A stretch of 60,743 bases of DNA from positions 1 through 60,743 of the forward strand of contig REBP01000090.1 of NCBI GenBank assembly GCA_007692665.1, written 5' to 3'. The position numbers were made by a program, and so were the translations under genes. Shown here piece after piece: positions 51,063 through 60,195 of the stretch. The notes under the pieces are model-generated. The model did not search any database, was not told where the DNA came from, and saw only the letters and a list, made by a program, of their open reading frames with translations. Numbering within the stretch: the stretch's first letter is position 1; the number at the start of each line of letters is the position of its first letter. The DNA comes from Gemmatimonadales bacterium. Its GTDB lineage: Bacteria > Gemmatimonadota > Gemmatimonadetes > Longimicrobiales > Gaopeijiaceae.

Positions 51063-52049
51063 TTGACCGAACGCGATCCTCTCCCTGCCACGTCATCCGA
51101 TTCCTTCGACGCCGACGGCTTCCACGCCCGGCTGGGCCCGCTCCTGGGGGGGCTCCGGATTCGCCGCAGCCACCCCCTGGCACGGCTCACGACGTTCCGC
51201 ATCGGGGGGCCCGCGGACCTGTTCGTCGAAGCACGGACCCCGGAAGAACTGGCCCGAACCGTGACGGCTGCACGGGAACTCGGCACCCCGTACTTCCTTC
51301 TCGGGGAGGGCGCGAACATCCTGGTCAGCGACGAGGGCATCCGCGGCCTGGTCATCCACTCGAAAGCCGACGGCATCGAGTTCCTCCCCGGCGGCAGGGT
51401 CCGGGCCGCCGCAGGCGTCCGGGTCTTCCCCGACCTCATCGTCGAGACGGTGCGACGGGGGCTCGGCGGGCTCCACCACTTCGTGGGGATTCCCTCGTCG
51501 GTGGGGGGCGCGCTCTGGCAGAACCTCCACTTCCTCTCCCCCGCGCCGGAGCGGGACCGCACGGTCTTCATCGAGGAGGTCCTCGAGTCGGCCGAGATCC
51601 TGACGGTGGAAGGCGAACACCGGACCGTGGGGGTCGAGTACTTCGAATTCGGGTACGACGACTCCATCCTCCACCGCCGCCCCGATGTCGTCCTCTCGGC
51701 CACCTTCCGCCTCGAGCCCACGCCCGAGGCCGAGCTCCGCCGCGTGATGACCGAAAACCTCCGGTGGCGGGACGACCGGCATCCGGACCTGTGGCTCTAC
51801 CCCTCCGCAGGGTCGATCTTCCAGAAGATCGAGGGGATCGGGGCCGGACGCCTCATCGACCAGTGCGGCCTGAAGGGACACGTGCACGGCGCGGCGGGAA
51901 TCTTCCACCGCCATGCGAACATCATCGTGAACCTGGGGGGCGCCACCGCGGCGGAGGTCCTCCACCTCATCCACCTGGCGCGGGACACCGTGTTCCGGGA
52001 GACGGGCCACGAACTCGTTCCCGAAATCGGGCTCATCGGCGAGTTCTGA
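51063..52049 (+). CDS. murB: UDP-N-acetylenolpyruvoylglucosamine reductase
   Basis: Reduces UDP-GlcNAc-enolpyruvate to UDP-MurNAc in peptidoglycan synthesis, using FAD. The protein is about 328 residues from TTG 51063. It shows TTFRIGGPADLFVEA, the FAD region LGEGANILVSDEGIRGLVI, GIPSSVGGALWQN (an unusual version of the GIPGTVGGA block), the catalytic Ser in YPSAGSIFQK and the C-terminal Glu in VPEIGLIG. No ATG or GTG precedes the core, and the TTG has no good ribosome-binding site, so the start is uncertain by some 15 residues. Confidence 0.9.
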   Translation: MTERDPLPATSSDSFDADGFHARLGPLLGGLRIRRSHPLARLTTFRIGGPADLFVEARTPEELARTVTAARELGTPYFLLGEGANILVSDEGIRGLVIHSKADGIEFLPGGRVRAAAGVRVFPDLIVETVRRGLGGLHHFVGIPSSVGGALWQNLHFLSPAPERDRTVFIEEVLESAEILTVEGEHRTVGVEYFEFGYDDSILHRRPDVVLSATFRLEPTPEAELRRVMTENLRWRDDRHPDLWLYPSAGSIFQKIEGIGAGRLIDQCGLKGHVHGAAGIFHRHANIIVNLGGATAAEVLHLIHLARDTVFRETGHELVPEIGLIGEF

Positions 52050-52110
52050 CGCGAGTGGTGGGACTGGAGGAACGGGCGGGATGGCGCAGGAACGTCCGCC
52101 GCCCCGGCCT

Positions 52111-52515
52111 TCAGGATCCGGGACCGCCGGGGAGGATGCCCCCGTGCCACCCGAACCAGCTTCCCACCGTCCACAGGATCACGGTCACATGCGTGGCCAG
52201 CAGGAACCCCAGGGCCACCCGCGGCAGGCTTCGGTGCTCGATCCCGAGGTTCTTCCAGGTCAGCCATGCGGGGAACACCGCGAGCCAGCCCATGCGGGGG
52301 AGGAGGTATTCGGCGAGGATCGGAAAGGTGTCGACGATGACCGACTCCTCGGGCATCCCCCCGGCGGCCCGGACGACGATGCGGGTCAGGAGCGGCACGA
52401 GCACCATGACGTAGGGGAACAGAAAGAGGGAATTCACGAAAAAGAGGCCACCCTCCCGGGTCTCGATCCAGGGGCCGTCCGCAGGCGTCGGGGTGGGCGA
52501 TTCGGCAGTCTTCAT
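52111..52515 (-). CDS. Small multi-pass membrane protein, hypothetical
   Basis: A 134-residue product from ATG 52515. It has three hydrophobic segments, at about 22-48 (FFVNSLFLFPYVMVLVPLL), 68-88 and 98-122, and a Pro/Gly-rich C-terminal tail. I recognise no family. It lies 67 bases after the LON-domain gene and may be the last gene of the MATE-lipoprotein-LON run. Confidence 0.65.
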   Translation of the reverse strand: MKTAESPTPTPADGPWIETREGGLFFVNSLFLFPYVMVLVPLLTRIVVRAAGGMPEESVIVDTFPILAEYLLPRMGWLAVFPAWLTWKNLGIEHRSLPRVALGFLLATHVTVILWTVGSWFGWHGGILPGGPGS

Positions 52516-52582
52516 GAGGCGAAATCCGGGAGTGGGTCCGGGCGGCGGGCGCCGGCACGGTATCGATGCGACGTCGGAGGCA

Positions 52583-53302
52583 TCAGGGCCCCTGCGTGGG
52601 GTCACCCGCGGCCAGCGCGTCCCGGAGCAGCGCGTCGATCCGGTCGAGCCGGGCAGGCTCCTGCGTCAGGGAGAGGAGGCCATGCTGCCACATGGGATCG
52701 GTCTGGATCAGCGAGGCCACCCGGAAGGATACCTCCTCGGCGGGATCCATGGGAGGGATGGCCTCCACCTCGTCACCGGGGAGACCCAGGCGATCAACGA
52801 CCACCTCGAGGAGCGAAAGCGTCTGCTGTCGCCGCCTCATCAGGGCCTCTTCCCGGGACCCGGCGTCAGGTACCCGGGGGCGGGTCCCGCCCTCCCCGTC
52901 CCCGTTGCCCTGCCCCGAAAGGTCGAAGCCCGGCCCGGTGCCCGGCTCCGGGCCCGGGTCGTCGTCCCCGTCCGTCATGGTCTCCACCAGGGCCTCGTGG
53001 TACTTCGTGTCCGACTCGATGCCGTCCACGATGCGGAACCGCTCGATGCCGCTGGCCAGCAGAAGGGACCGGCCATCGGGAAGGATCCGGAATTCGCCGA
53101 TCTCGGCCACCGTACCCACGCGGCCCGGCGTCCGTTCGAAGGGCCCCAGGCGGTCGGGGTCGTGGTAGAGGAGTCCGAAGCGTCGGTCGTATTCGATGCA
53201 CCGGGCCACCATCTGCCGGTACCGGGGCTCGAAGATGTGGAGGGGGGTCACTGCCCCCGGGAAGAGGACCACGGGGAGCGGAAAGAGAGGAAGACGTCGC
53301 AT
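52583..53302 (-). CDS. LON substrate-binding domain protein
   Basis: A 239-residue protein that starts MRRLPLFPLPVVLFPGAVTPLHIFEPRYRQMV, the hallmark of the N-terminal domain of Lon protease. No AAA ATPase or protease domain follows. Free-standing LON-domain proteins are widespread; their biochemical role is unclear, perhaps binding unfolded peptides. A disordered acidic Gly/Pro insert (about 108-145) breaks the domain. It is 37 bases after the zincin lipoprotein gene. Confidence 0.9.
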   Translation of the reverse strand: MRRLPLFPLPVVLFPGAVTPLHIFEPRYRQMVARCIEYDRRFGLLYHDPDRLGPFERTPGRVGTVAEIGEFRILPDGRSLLLASGIERFRIVDGIESDTKYHEALVETMTDGDDDPGPEPGTGPGFDLSGQGNGDGEGGTRPRVPDAGSREEALMRRRQQTLSLLEVVVDRLGLPGDEVEAIPPMDPAEEVSFRVASLIQTDPMWQHGLLSLTQEPARLDRIDALLRDALAAGDPTQGP

Positions 53303-53339
53303 GATTCGCCGAACCCTCCCGGCGCCCCGAGGTTCCCCT

Positions 53340-54980
53340 TCAGCGGTTCCCCTCGCCGGTCCCGGGACCGGACCCGGGACCGGCGTCCGGACCCGGTGCG
53401 GGATCGTCCCTGTCCAGCTGAAGCTCCCGCCAGAGCACGGCCATCCCGCCTGTTGTGCCGACCCCCCATTCGCCGCTGGGCCGGAGCCCCGGGACCACCC
53501 ACCGAACCTCGGGCCCTCCGCCGATTCGGAGGGTCACCCGCTCCCCCTGCAGGGCGAGCTCCAGCAGGACGGGCGTTCCGCCGAACTCGCCCACGGGGAA
53601 CCCTCCGGTCCCGTCCTCCCGCCGTGCCTCCCCCGGTGCCGGCGGCTCCCCGTCGCCCAGCCCACCCTGGGCCTCCGGCACGTCCGGGCCCCTCCACGGT
53701 CGAGGAAGGGCGTCGGACTGGAGGGGAACCCGCACGAGCCGGGGGGCCGCACCCATGCCGACGGCCACACCCACCGCGTCGCCGTCCAGGGCCCCGTCCC
53801 GAACCCCGAGGACCAGCAGCAGACCGCTCCCGGAGGCCCGTCCCGATCCCACTGGCTCCGCCACCGCCCGGAGTCGGACTCCCGCGGGCGGGGGAGTGGG
53901 TTCGGTTTCCCGCGGATGCCAGAGGAGAGGGTCGAGACTCACGGCAAGCTGGAGGAGGCCGCTCGGGGTCCACCCCGCACTCCGTCGCAGCTCGACCCAG
54001 GCCACCTCTTCGGCCGAGATGACCTCGCGGATGCGGGCATCCAGGGTATCGAGGGTCGCGGAATCGAAGCGCGCCTCGAAGCGGTCCGCCACCGAGGCCC
54101 TCGTCCATCCGGCAGGAGGGCGTGGCCCGGCGATTTCGCGGAGAAATTCACGCGTCCGCCCCCGGAAGGGCTCCTCGAGAAGGACGCCCACGAAGGCGGC
54201 CCAGACCGCGTACCGGGTGGCGAGGGGAAGGTGGTCCAGGTCACTCCGAATCAGCGTGGCTGCGGAAGGAAATCCCCCCGCACGGAGTAGCCGGGCCCGG
54301 GCATGGCGCTGGCTGTGCAGCCAGGGTTCCCCGAGCCGGCCCTCGGTCCGGGCGGGCCCCGCGGCGGAGAGCGCTTCCGCCCACCCCTCCTCGGCGTGAG
54401 AGGCGATCCCTTCCGAGACCCATGACGGCCAGCTCGCGTCCCGAGCCAGCGCGTAGGTCACCAGGTGGGCCGCCTCGTGGACCACGAGGCGCTCCCCCTG
54501 GAAGCCGGGTCCGAACCGCTCCCAGCGCCGGGGATCGGGAGACCCTTCCGCCAGGATGTGGGCGCTGCGGGAGCGCTGGTGGGAGAAGGCCTGCTGCCGG
54601 GCGAACCTCCCGGAAGCCAGCCGCCGGTCCGCCCGAAGAAACGGCGCCTCGGAAGCGTAGAGCCGGATGCGGAGATTCCGCTCGCCGTCGAGGACGGAGG
54701 GGGCCGCATCGGGCGCCACGCCGAACCACACCGCCACCGAGTCCCGGGTCCGGCCCAGGTCTGCCAGCAGCTCGGCGGCACGGGGCCCGCACCCCGGGTC
54801 ACAGCGAAGCTCGAATCCTTCCCCGCGGATGCGCTCCCCGGGCCCGCCGCGCACCTCGCATCCCGCGAACAGGAGCGCGGCGGCGGCGAGCACGCCCACG
54901 CACAGGCGCCCGGGCGTCCGAACGCCGTCGGTCAGGGCGCCGGTTCTCGGGACGCCGCTTCCTGGAACCCCGGGACGCAT
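53340..54980 (-). CDS. Lipoprotein with gluzincin (peptidase MA-like) domain
   Basis: A 546-residue product with a signal ending at LLFAGC (Cys41 lipobox). Residues 60-280 resemble the peptidase MA-like zincin fold: HEAAH at 168-172 and WVSEGIASHAEEGW with Glu190 as likely third zinc ligand. The C-terminal half (about 330-546) is a beta-rich region with low-complexity inserts, like a concanavalin-type domain (GGGPEVRWVVPGLRPSGEWG). A cell-surface or periplasmic metallopeptidase is inferred. It starts two bases after the MATE stop and is co-transcribed with it. Confidence 0.75.
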   Translation of the reverse strand: MRPGVPGSGVPRTGALTDGVRTPGRLCVGVLAAAALLFAGCEVRGGPGERIRGEGFELRCDPGCGPRAAELLADLGRTRDSVAVWFGVAPDAAPSVLDGERNLRIRLYASEAPFLRADRRLASGRFARQQAFSHQRSRSAHILAEGSPDPRRWERFGPGFQGERLVVHEAAHLVTYALARDASWPSWVSEGIASHAEEGWAEALSAAGPARTEGRLGEPWLHSQRHARARLLRAGGFPSAATLIRSDLDHLPLATRYAVWAAFVGVLLEEPFRGRTREFLREIAGPRPPAGWTRASVADRFEARFDSATLDTLDARIREVISAEEVAWVELRRSAGWTPSGLLQLAVSLDPLLWHPRETEPTPPPAGVRLRAVAEPVGSGRASGSGLLLVLGVRDGALDGDAVGVAVGMGAAPRLVRVPLQSDALPRPWRGPDVPEAQGGLGDGEPPAPGEARREDGTGGFPVGEFGGTPVLLELALQGERVTLRIGGGPEVRWVVPGLRPSGEWGVGTTGGMAVLWRELQLDRDDPAPGPDAGPGSGPGTGEGNR

Positions 54981-54982
54981 CG

Positions 54983-56365
54983 TCAGTCCTCCATGACAAG
55001 GCGCCGGAGTTCCCGTCCCATCCGGTGGCGCACCCGGAGGACCAGGAGGACGCACACGGCGGCCAGCCCTCCGGCGAGCCCCCACCAGAGTCCTGCGGCG
55101 CCCCATCCCAGGCCGAATCCCAGGAAGAGGGAGAACGGGATTCCCAGGACCCAGAAACCGAGGATGTTGATCCACATGGGCGCCCGGGTGTCGCCCACCC
55201 CGCGGAGCACCCCCGCCGCCACGGCCTGCACCCCGTCAAAGACCTGGAAGACCCCGGCAATGGGAAGGAGCAGGACCACCACCGCCAGAACCCCGGCGTC
55301 GTCGGTGTAGAGGCGGCCGAAAAAGGAGGGAACGAGCAGGAAGAGCGCCGCGGTCACGACCATGAAGCCCACCCCGAGCATGAGCGCCGCCCCGGCGGAG
55401 CGCCGCGCGCCGTCGGCGTTTCCGCTCCCCACCTCCTGCCCCACCCGGACGGCGGCCGCGGCGGCGATGCCCACCGGCACCATGAAGGTGAAGGCCACGA
55501 GGTTCATGGCGACCTGGTGCGCCGCCATCGTCGTGGTGCCCACCCAGCCCATGAAGATGCCGATGGCCGCGAAGGCCCCGAACTCGAGCTGGAACTGGGC
55601 ACCGATGGGAGCGCCGAGACGAAGCATGCGGCCCATGGGCGCGGCGCGGAAGATGCCCCTTCGCACCGGGCGAAGATAGCCGCGAAGGAGCTGCCAGCTC
55701 ACGACCAGGAGCATGCCGGCCATGAACCAGCGTGAAAGGGAGGAGGCCATGGCCGACCCCACGGCCCCGAGCCGGGGCGCACCCAGGTTTCCCCAGATCA
55801 GCATCCAGTTGAGCCCCGCATTCAGGACGTTGGCTGCCACGATGGTCCACACGATGGGGGCGATGCGTGCCATCCCCTGGAGCGTCTGGCGGAGCACCAC
55901 GAACCAGTAGAACGGGAGGGTGCCGGGGATCGACCAGAGGGCGTAGCCGGCGGCGATGGGAATGACCTCCAGGGGCTGACGGGCCAGAAGGAAGAGGGGT
56001 GCGGCCGGGACAAGTGCGAACCCCGCCACCACCCCCAGAACCGTCGCCAGGATCGTTCCGCGCTGGAGCGCCCGGGCGGCACCCTCCCGGTCCCCCGCTC
56101 CCACGGCCTGGGCCACCAGGGGGTCCAGTGCCATGAGGAGTCCCATGCCGAACACCACGACGACGAAGAAGTAGAGGTTGCCCAGGGCCACCGCCGCCAG
56201 GTCCTCGGGGGAGACCCGCCCGACCATGAGCGTGTCCACCACCCCCATGGCCATGATCCCGACCTGGACCACCGCCACGGGAAGGGCCAGGCGCACCACC
56301 GCCGCCACGTCGGCGCGCCCCGGTCGGAGGAGCACGCGAAAGGAAACCCTGGGAGGGGCGTTCAT
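54983..56365 (-). CDS. MATE-family multidrug/toxin efflux transporter
   Basis: A 460-residue protein with 12 predicted membrane helices in two similar halves. VQVGIMAMGVVDTLMVGRVSPEDLAAVALGN is the conserved first-helix region of NorM/DinF-like MATE proteins, and the second half has GAPIGAQFQLEFGAFAA. MATE carriers export cationic drugs or metabolites using sodium or proton gradients. The substrate cannot be read from sequence. It heads a run with the zincin lipoprotein, LON and small membrane protein genes. Confidence 0.93.
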   Translation of the reverse strand: MNAPPRVSFRVLLRPGRADVAAVVRLALPVAVVQVGIMAMGVVDTLMVGRVSPEDLAAVALGNLYFFVVVVFGMGLLMALDPLVAQAVGAGDREGAARALQRGTILATVLGVVAGFALVPAAPLFLLARQPLEVIPIAAGYALWSIPGTLPFYWFVVLRQTLQGMARIAPIVWTIVAANVLNAGLNWMLIWGNLGAPRLGAVGSAMASSLSRWFMAGMLLVVSWQLLRGYLRPVRRGIFRAAPMGRMLRLGAPIGAQFQLEFGAFAAIGIFMGWVGTTTMAAHQVAMNLVAFTFMVPVGIAAAAAVRVGQEVGSGNADGARRSAGAALMLGVGFMVVTAALFLLVPSFFGRLYTDDAGVLAVVVLLLPIAGVFQVFDGVQAVAAGVLRGVGDTRAPMWINILGFWVLGIPFSLFLGFGLGWGAAGLWWGLAGGLAAVCVLLVLRVRHRMGRELRRLVMED

Positions 56366-56446
56366 CGGGAAAAACCGAATGGCGGGGAGAAGGGAGGGAC
56401 CGCAGGGACGGGTCGCCGGCGGAAGCGACCGCCCGGGCAGGCGCGA

Positions 56447-56475
56447 ATGCTAACCGACCCTTCCCCGGACCTCAA
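56447..56475 (-). promoter_or_regulatory. Promoter of the MATE gene cluster
   Basis: A -35 box TTGAGG (56470-56475), 17-base spacer and -10 box TAGCAT (56447-56452) lie about 80 bases before the MATE start. Confidence 0.5.
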
Positions 56476-56499
56476 CGGCGAAGGACCCGGAGGGTCCGC

Positions 56500-57066
56500 T
56501 CAGGCGGTCCCCCGGGTTGTCCCGTTCCCACCCTCCCCCCGCTCGCCGTCGCCCGACTCGTCGTCCCCGGGATCGAGGTCGGCGAACTCTCCATCGGCGG
56601 GAACCGGCCCCCCCATCCGCGCCGAAACCCCGGGCGTCAGCGGTTGACGCCCGGCAAACCCCCCGTCCAGCTCGTGCCAGCTCCGGATCCGGTTTTCACC
56701 CCGCTTCCAGCAGAGGAACACCCACCGGCCGTCCAGCGTCGACGGGAAGTCGACGAGGCCGTGCTCGAGGCCCCCCGGAGGGACCCGCACCCCGAGCGGC
56801 ATGAGGCGGGCCGAGACCAGGGCGTCGATGCGGTGGAGGGTGTCGCGCACCGCGGTCCGCTCGGCGAGGAACTCCTTCCGGTCGGGGTTCCCGGGCTTCG
56901 AGAGGTCCCGGCCCCAGAGCACGTCGAGGATCTGGATCCGGTCCAGGTGCGCGGCCAGCGCCCGCTGGTGCTCGTCCAGGTCCCCGAACACCCCTTCCAG
57001 CGCCGGTACGAGGGCATTCGCCTCGCCGACCGTGAACGCACGCTGGAAGGGGGCGGCCTCGTCCAT
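56500..57066 (-). CDS. DUF2203-family protein
   Basis: A 188-residue protein. The N-terminal FQRAFTVGEANALVPALEGVFGDL is characteristic of DUF2203, followed by a helical section and a conserved C-terminal half with GLVDFPSTLDGRWVFLCWKRGE and ISWHELDGGF-like (RSWHELDGGFAGRQPL). A low-complexity acidic Gly tail follows. Function is unknown; in other bacteria the family occurs beside varied genes. It begins two bases from the M14 peptidase stop, suggesting co-transcription with it. Confidence 0.85.
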   Translation of the reverse strand: MDEAAPFQRAFTVGEANALVPALEGVFGDLDEHQRALAAHLDRIQILDVLWGRDLSKPGNPDRKEFLAERTAVRDTLHRIDALVSARLMPLGVRVPPGGLEHGLVDFPSTLDGRWVFLCWKRGENRIRSWHELDGGFAGRQPLTPGVSARMGGPVPADGEFADLDPGDDESGDGERGEGGNGTTRGTA

Positions 57067-57067
57067 G

Positions 57068-59821
57068 TCAGGGCACTCCCGCTCCATGGATCGCATTGAA
57101 GAAGAGCTTGTACGTGCCGGTGGGCTGTGCCCGGAACTGCGGGCGGAAGCCGATGATCACCGCCGAGCCCGAGCCCACCGGTGCATGCACCACGGCGGCA
57201 CGACCTGCCAGGTGCGCATCCCCCCCCAGTTCCCACCCGCTCATGAGGAGGTCCGACGAGGCGTAGCTCGCCACCACGTTCGCCCGGCCCGTGTCGGTGA
57301 CCTCGAACCCCCGGGATCCCTGGAAGAAGGCCGCGCCCTCGTCCGGCATGCCGAAGGCCACCGGGTGGCTCGCGTCGAACTCCGTCCGGAGCAGGGAGCC
57401 CGGGATGAAGAAGTCCGAGTTCGAGAGCCCCGCCGTGACGTTTCGCACGGGGAGGTTCAGCGCCTGGATGGCAAAGTCCGAGGCCCCGTCGAAGGCGACG
57501 AGCGTGCCCCCGGCCTCGACCCAGCTGCGCAGGCTGGCCATCCCCTCGTTGCCCACGCCCCCGGTGAAGCCCGGCGGGCGGGAGCCCTCGGCGTGCCCGC
57601 TCACGATGGACCCCGCGCCCTGGTCGGTGAAGAGGATCACGTCGTACCCCGAGAGGTCGCCCCGGATGTCGGCGTTCCGGAGGGTGTCCACCTGGAACTC
57701 GAACTCCCGGAGCACGTAGCGGGTCCACCCCTCGTCCATGTTGGCGGTCCAGGGCATGTAGAGCCCCACGCGGGGCGCCCGGAGCCGCTCCACCTCACCG
57801 GCGGCGATGCCCTCGGAAGGTGCCGATCCCAGCCCGGCCGGGGCGAGCCCCAGCGATTCCGTCAGCGACCGCATGAACTCGGGCGTGGCCCCGCCCCCCT
57901 TCTCCACGAGGAAGGCACCCGGCGCACCCAGGTCTCCGAGTTCGGGGGTGGCGGCGTGATTCCGGTGCACGGCGGCCCCGGCGGCCAGGAGCCGGTTCAC
58001 CGCGAGCCGCGAGTCGTTCCGGGTGGCGGGAAGCGCCCATCCCCACTCGGCGTCGGCAAAGCGGGGAGACGGTACGGGCACGACATCCACGGCTTCGGCC
58101 CGGGCCTCGAAGGGGGCCTCCACCCGGTGCACGTCCACCCCCATGGCCATGGAAATCGTCCACCCGGACAGCCCGCCGTAGGGGGGCTCCGGGGGCCCGC
58201 CGGGGTACTGCTCCCGGTTCGGGTGCTCGTGACGCTCCAGCAGGTCCATGAGGTGGGCCCGGAAGGCCTGCCCGGCGTAGGCGATGTAGGTGCCCTCGGG
58301 GTACTCCCGCGCACCCTGCGGCCCCTCGGCCCGGAAGGGGGCGGTGGCCCGGTGCACCTCCACGCCCCCCCGCCGGAGCACGTTCAGGAGCTCCACCGCC
58401 TCGCCGGCGTCCCGCTGCGAGCCCAGGTCCACCACGTAGGCGAAGGGCCCGCCCTCCTGCCCCGCCTCGATCTGCCACTTCCCCATCCGCCAGATGTTGA
58501 AGAGCCAGTCCTCGCGGAGCCGCGACCCGATGTCCAGCGCCCCCATCGAGCTCTCGAAGTGGTAGGCCACGGCGTCGGCCAGCGTGGCCCACCCGCCCTC
58601 CCAGGGGTTCGCGTAGTAGACCGACGGCTCCTGTGCCGAGATCCGGTGGCTCCCCGAGCCGAAGGCCTCCGGGAGGCCCTCCGGGTCATGGTACTGCGGC
58701 GTGGCCGAGGCGTGCCCGACCTCGGAGAGGAGCCCCACCATGTTGTGGAAGTAGGGGGCCGTCCGCATCCCGCCGTTCCACCACATGGTGAACGACATGC
58801 GCGACACGACACCGGGCATCTGCCGCTCCTCGAGGCGCTTCGCCATGTGCTCGCCCACCATGTTCACCCCCCGCACCACAAGCGGCGGGATGTGGGGGTT
58901 CACCGGGTCCGCAAAGGGCGGAATGAAGATGCGCGCCGGAAACGGGGCGGTCTGATGGTGATTGAAGACGATCTGCGGATACCAGGTCTCGTAGAGCTGC
59001 TCGGCAATGGCCCGGCTCTCCGCCTGCCGGAACATGAACCAGTCCCGGTTGATGTCGTGCCCCACGTACTCGTGGTAGACCTCGGGCGGTCCCGTCGTCT
59101 CCCAGTCCGTGCCCAGGTTCTCGCGGTACCAGTTCACCACGACCTCGTGGCCGTCGGGATTCATCTGGGGCACGAGGAGGAGGATCACGTCGTCGCGGAT
59201 GCGGCGGGTCTCGGCCGATTCGTCGGTGGCCAGGTACCAGGCCAGGAGCGGGCCGTGCTGCGCGTGGGCCACCTCGGTGGAGTGGAGCCCGTTGTCGATC
59301 CACACGATGGCCTTCCCCTCCTCCGCCAGCCGCCGCGCCTCGGCCTCGTCCACGTCGTGGGCCCGGGCCAGCCGCCGCGCGATGTCCCGCCACCGGTCCA
59401 GCTGCCCCAGGTTTTCCTCCGACGAGATGAAGACCAGGTGGATCGGGTTGTCCCGGAAGGTGCGGCCGATCTCGATCCTCTGCACCCGCGGGCTCGCCGC
59501 CGCCAGCTGCCCGTAGTAATCCTCGAGCTGCGCCAGGTCGGCCAGCTCGTAGTCGTCGCCCGGGTGGAAGCCGAAGACGTGGGCCGGGTGCGGCACGCCA
59601 CCGGGAACCGGCTCGGGGGCCGGGGCCAGCGCCGGGGTCGCACTCCTGGGAACCGCGCTCTGCCGGTCCTGCGGCCGGACCTGGTCGGCGCCGGCCTGCT
59701 GGGCGGAGCCGGCTCCGGGGGCCAGCGCGAAGGCTCCGAAGACAAGGATCGGGAGGAGAGATGCGACGCGGTTCAGGCGGAGGGTCGCAGGCAGTGCGGA
59801 GCGGAGGTTCGGGTCGATCAC
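57068..59821 (-). CDS. Secreted M14-family zinc carboxypeptidase
   Basis: A 917-residue exported protein. The signal peptide (about 15-40) ends near GSAQQ. The M14 domain (about 85-400) has the zinc ligands H180 and E183 in GLHSTEVA, Asn-Arg substrate binders in HDINRDW (258-259) and a third-ligand His in VFNHHQ (about 288). The C-terminal 450 residues are a less conserved region with a glutamine-amidotransferase-like segment (VILFTDQGAGS...LRSWVEAGGTLVAFDG). It probably degrades peptides outside the cytoplasm. The start is GTG 59821; an ATG is not available near the signal peptide. Confidence 0.9.
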   Translation of the reverse strand: MIDPNLRSALPATLRLNRVASLLPILVFGAFALAPGAGSAQQAGADQVRPQDRQSAVPRSATPALAPAPEPVPGGVPHPAHVFGFHPGDDYELADLAQLEDYYGQLAAASPRVQRIEIGRTFRDNPIHLVFISSEENLGQLDRWRDIARRLARAHDVDEAEARRLAEEGKAIVWIDNGLHSTEVAHAQHGPLLAWYLATDESAETRRIRDDVILLLVPQMNPDGHEVVVNWYRENLGTDWETTGPPEVYHEYVGHDINRDWFMFRQAESRAIAEQLYETWYPQIVFNHHQTAPFPARIFIPPFADPVNPHIPPLVVRGVNMVGEHMAKRLEERQMPGVVSRMSFTMWWNGGMRTAPYFHNMVGLLSEVGHASATPQYHDPEGLPEAFGSGSHRISAQEPSVYYANPWEGGWATLADAVAYHFESSMGALDIGSRLREDWLFNIWRMGKWQIEAGQEGGPFAYVVDLGSQRDAGEAVELLNVLRRGGVEVHRATAPFRAEGPQGAREYPEGTYIAYAGQAFRAHLMDLLERHEHPNREQYPGGPPEPPYGGLSGWTISMAMGVDVHRVEAPFEARAEAVDVVPVPSPRFADAEWGWALPATRNDSRLAVNRLLAAGAAVHRNHAATPELGDLGAPGAFLVEKGGGATPEFMRSLTESLGLAPAGLGSAPSEGIAAGEVERLRAPRVGLYMPWTANMDEGWTRYVLREFEFQVDTLRNADIRGDLSGYDVILFTDQGAGSIVSGHAEGSRPPGFTGGVGNEGMASLRSWVEAGGTLVAFDGASDFAIQALNLPVRNVTAGLSNSDFFIPGSLLRTEFDASHPVAFGMPDEGAAFFQGSRGFEVTDTGRANVVASYASSDLLMSGWELGGDAHLAGRAAVVHAPVGSGSAVIIGFRPQFRAQPTGTYKLFFNAIHGAGVP

Positions 59822-60195
59822 GGAGTGGACTCCGGTGGGGGCGCAGGGATCAGGCGGGCCCCGCGGTCCGGCGGGAGCCGGAGGCGAGGGCTTCTTCGAA
59901 CGGACGAACAGGTGGCACCATACGCGGGAACCGTGGGGGCCGTCAAACGGGAGGCGACCCCCCGAGGCCCCTGTCGGGCCGCGATCGGGCGCGGCGTGGG
60001 CGCGGCGAGGGTTCTGCGTGAGTCCGGAGTGAGTCCGGCGCAGCGCACTTCGGGGATCCGCGTCGCCGATGCCGGGTATGAGTTACGGCTGGAGATCGAG
60101 CGGGACCCATTGGGTGTGCAGAGGCGAGTCCGAGGCCCTCGATTCACGCGGTTCCGTCTTCAACCCACCCCATTTCTTTCTGCCCCGCTGGCCGT
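59822..60195. other. 374-base divergent gap, M14 peptidase/GNAT
   Basis: The gap holds the M14 promoter (59917-59946). No convincing plus-strand promoter or ribosome-binding site for the acetyltransferase gene was found, and no RNA gene or repeat is visible. Confidence 0.5.
59917..59946 (-). promoter_or_regulatory. Promoter of the M14 peptidase gene
   Basis: A -35 box TTGACG (59941-59946), 18-base spacer and -10 box TATGGT (59917-59922) give a leader of about 90 bases before the GTG start. Confidence 0.6.
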
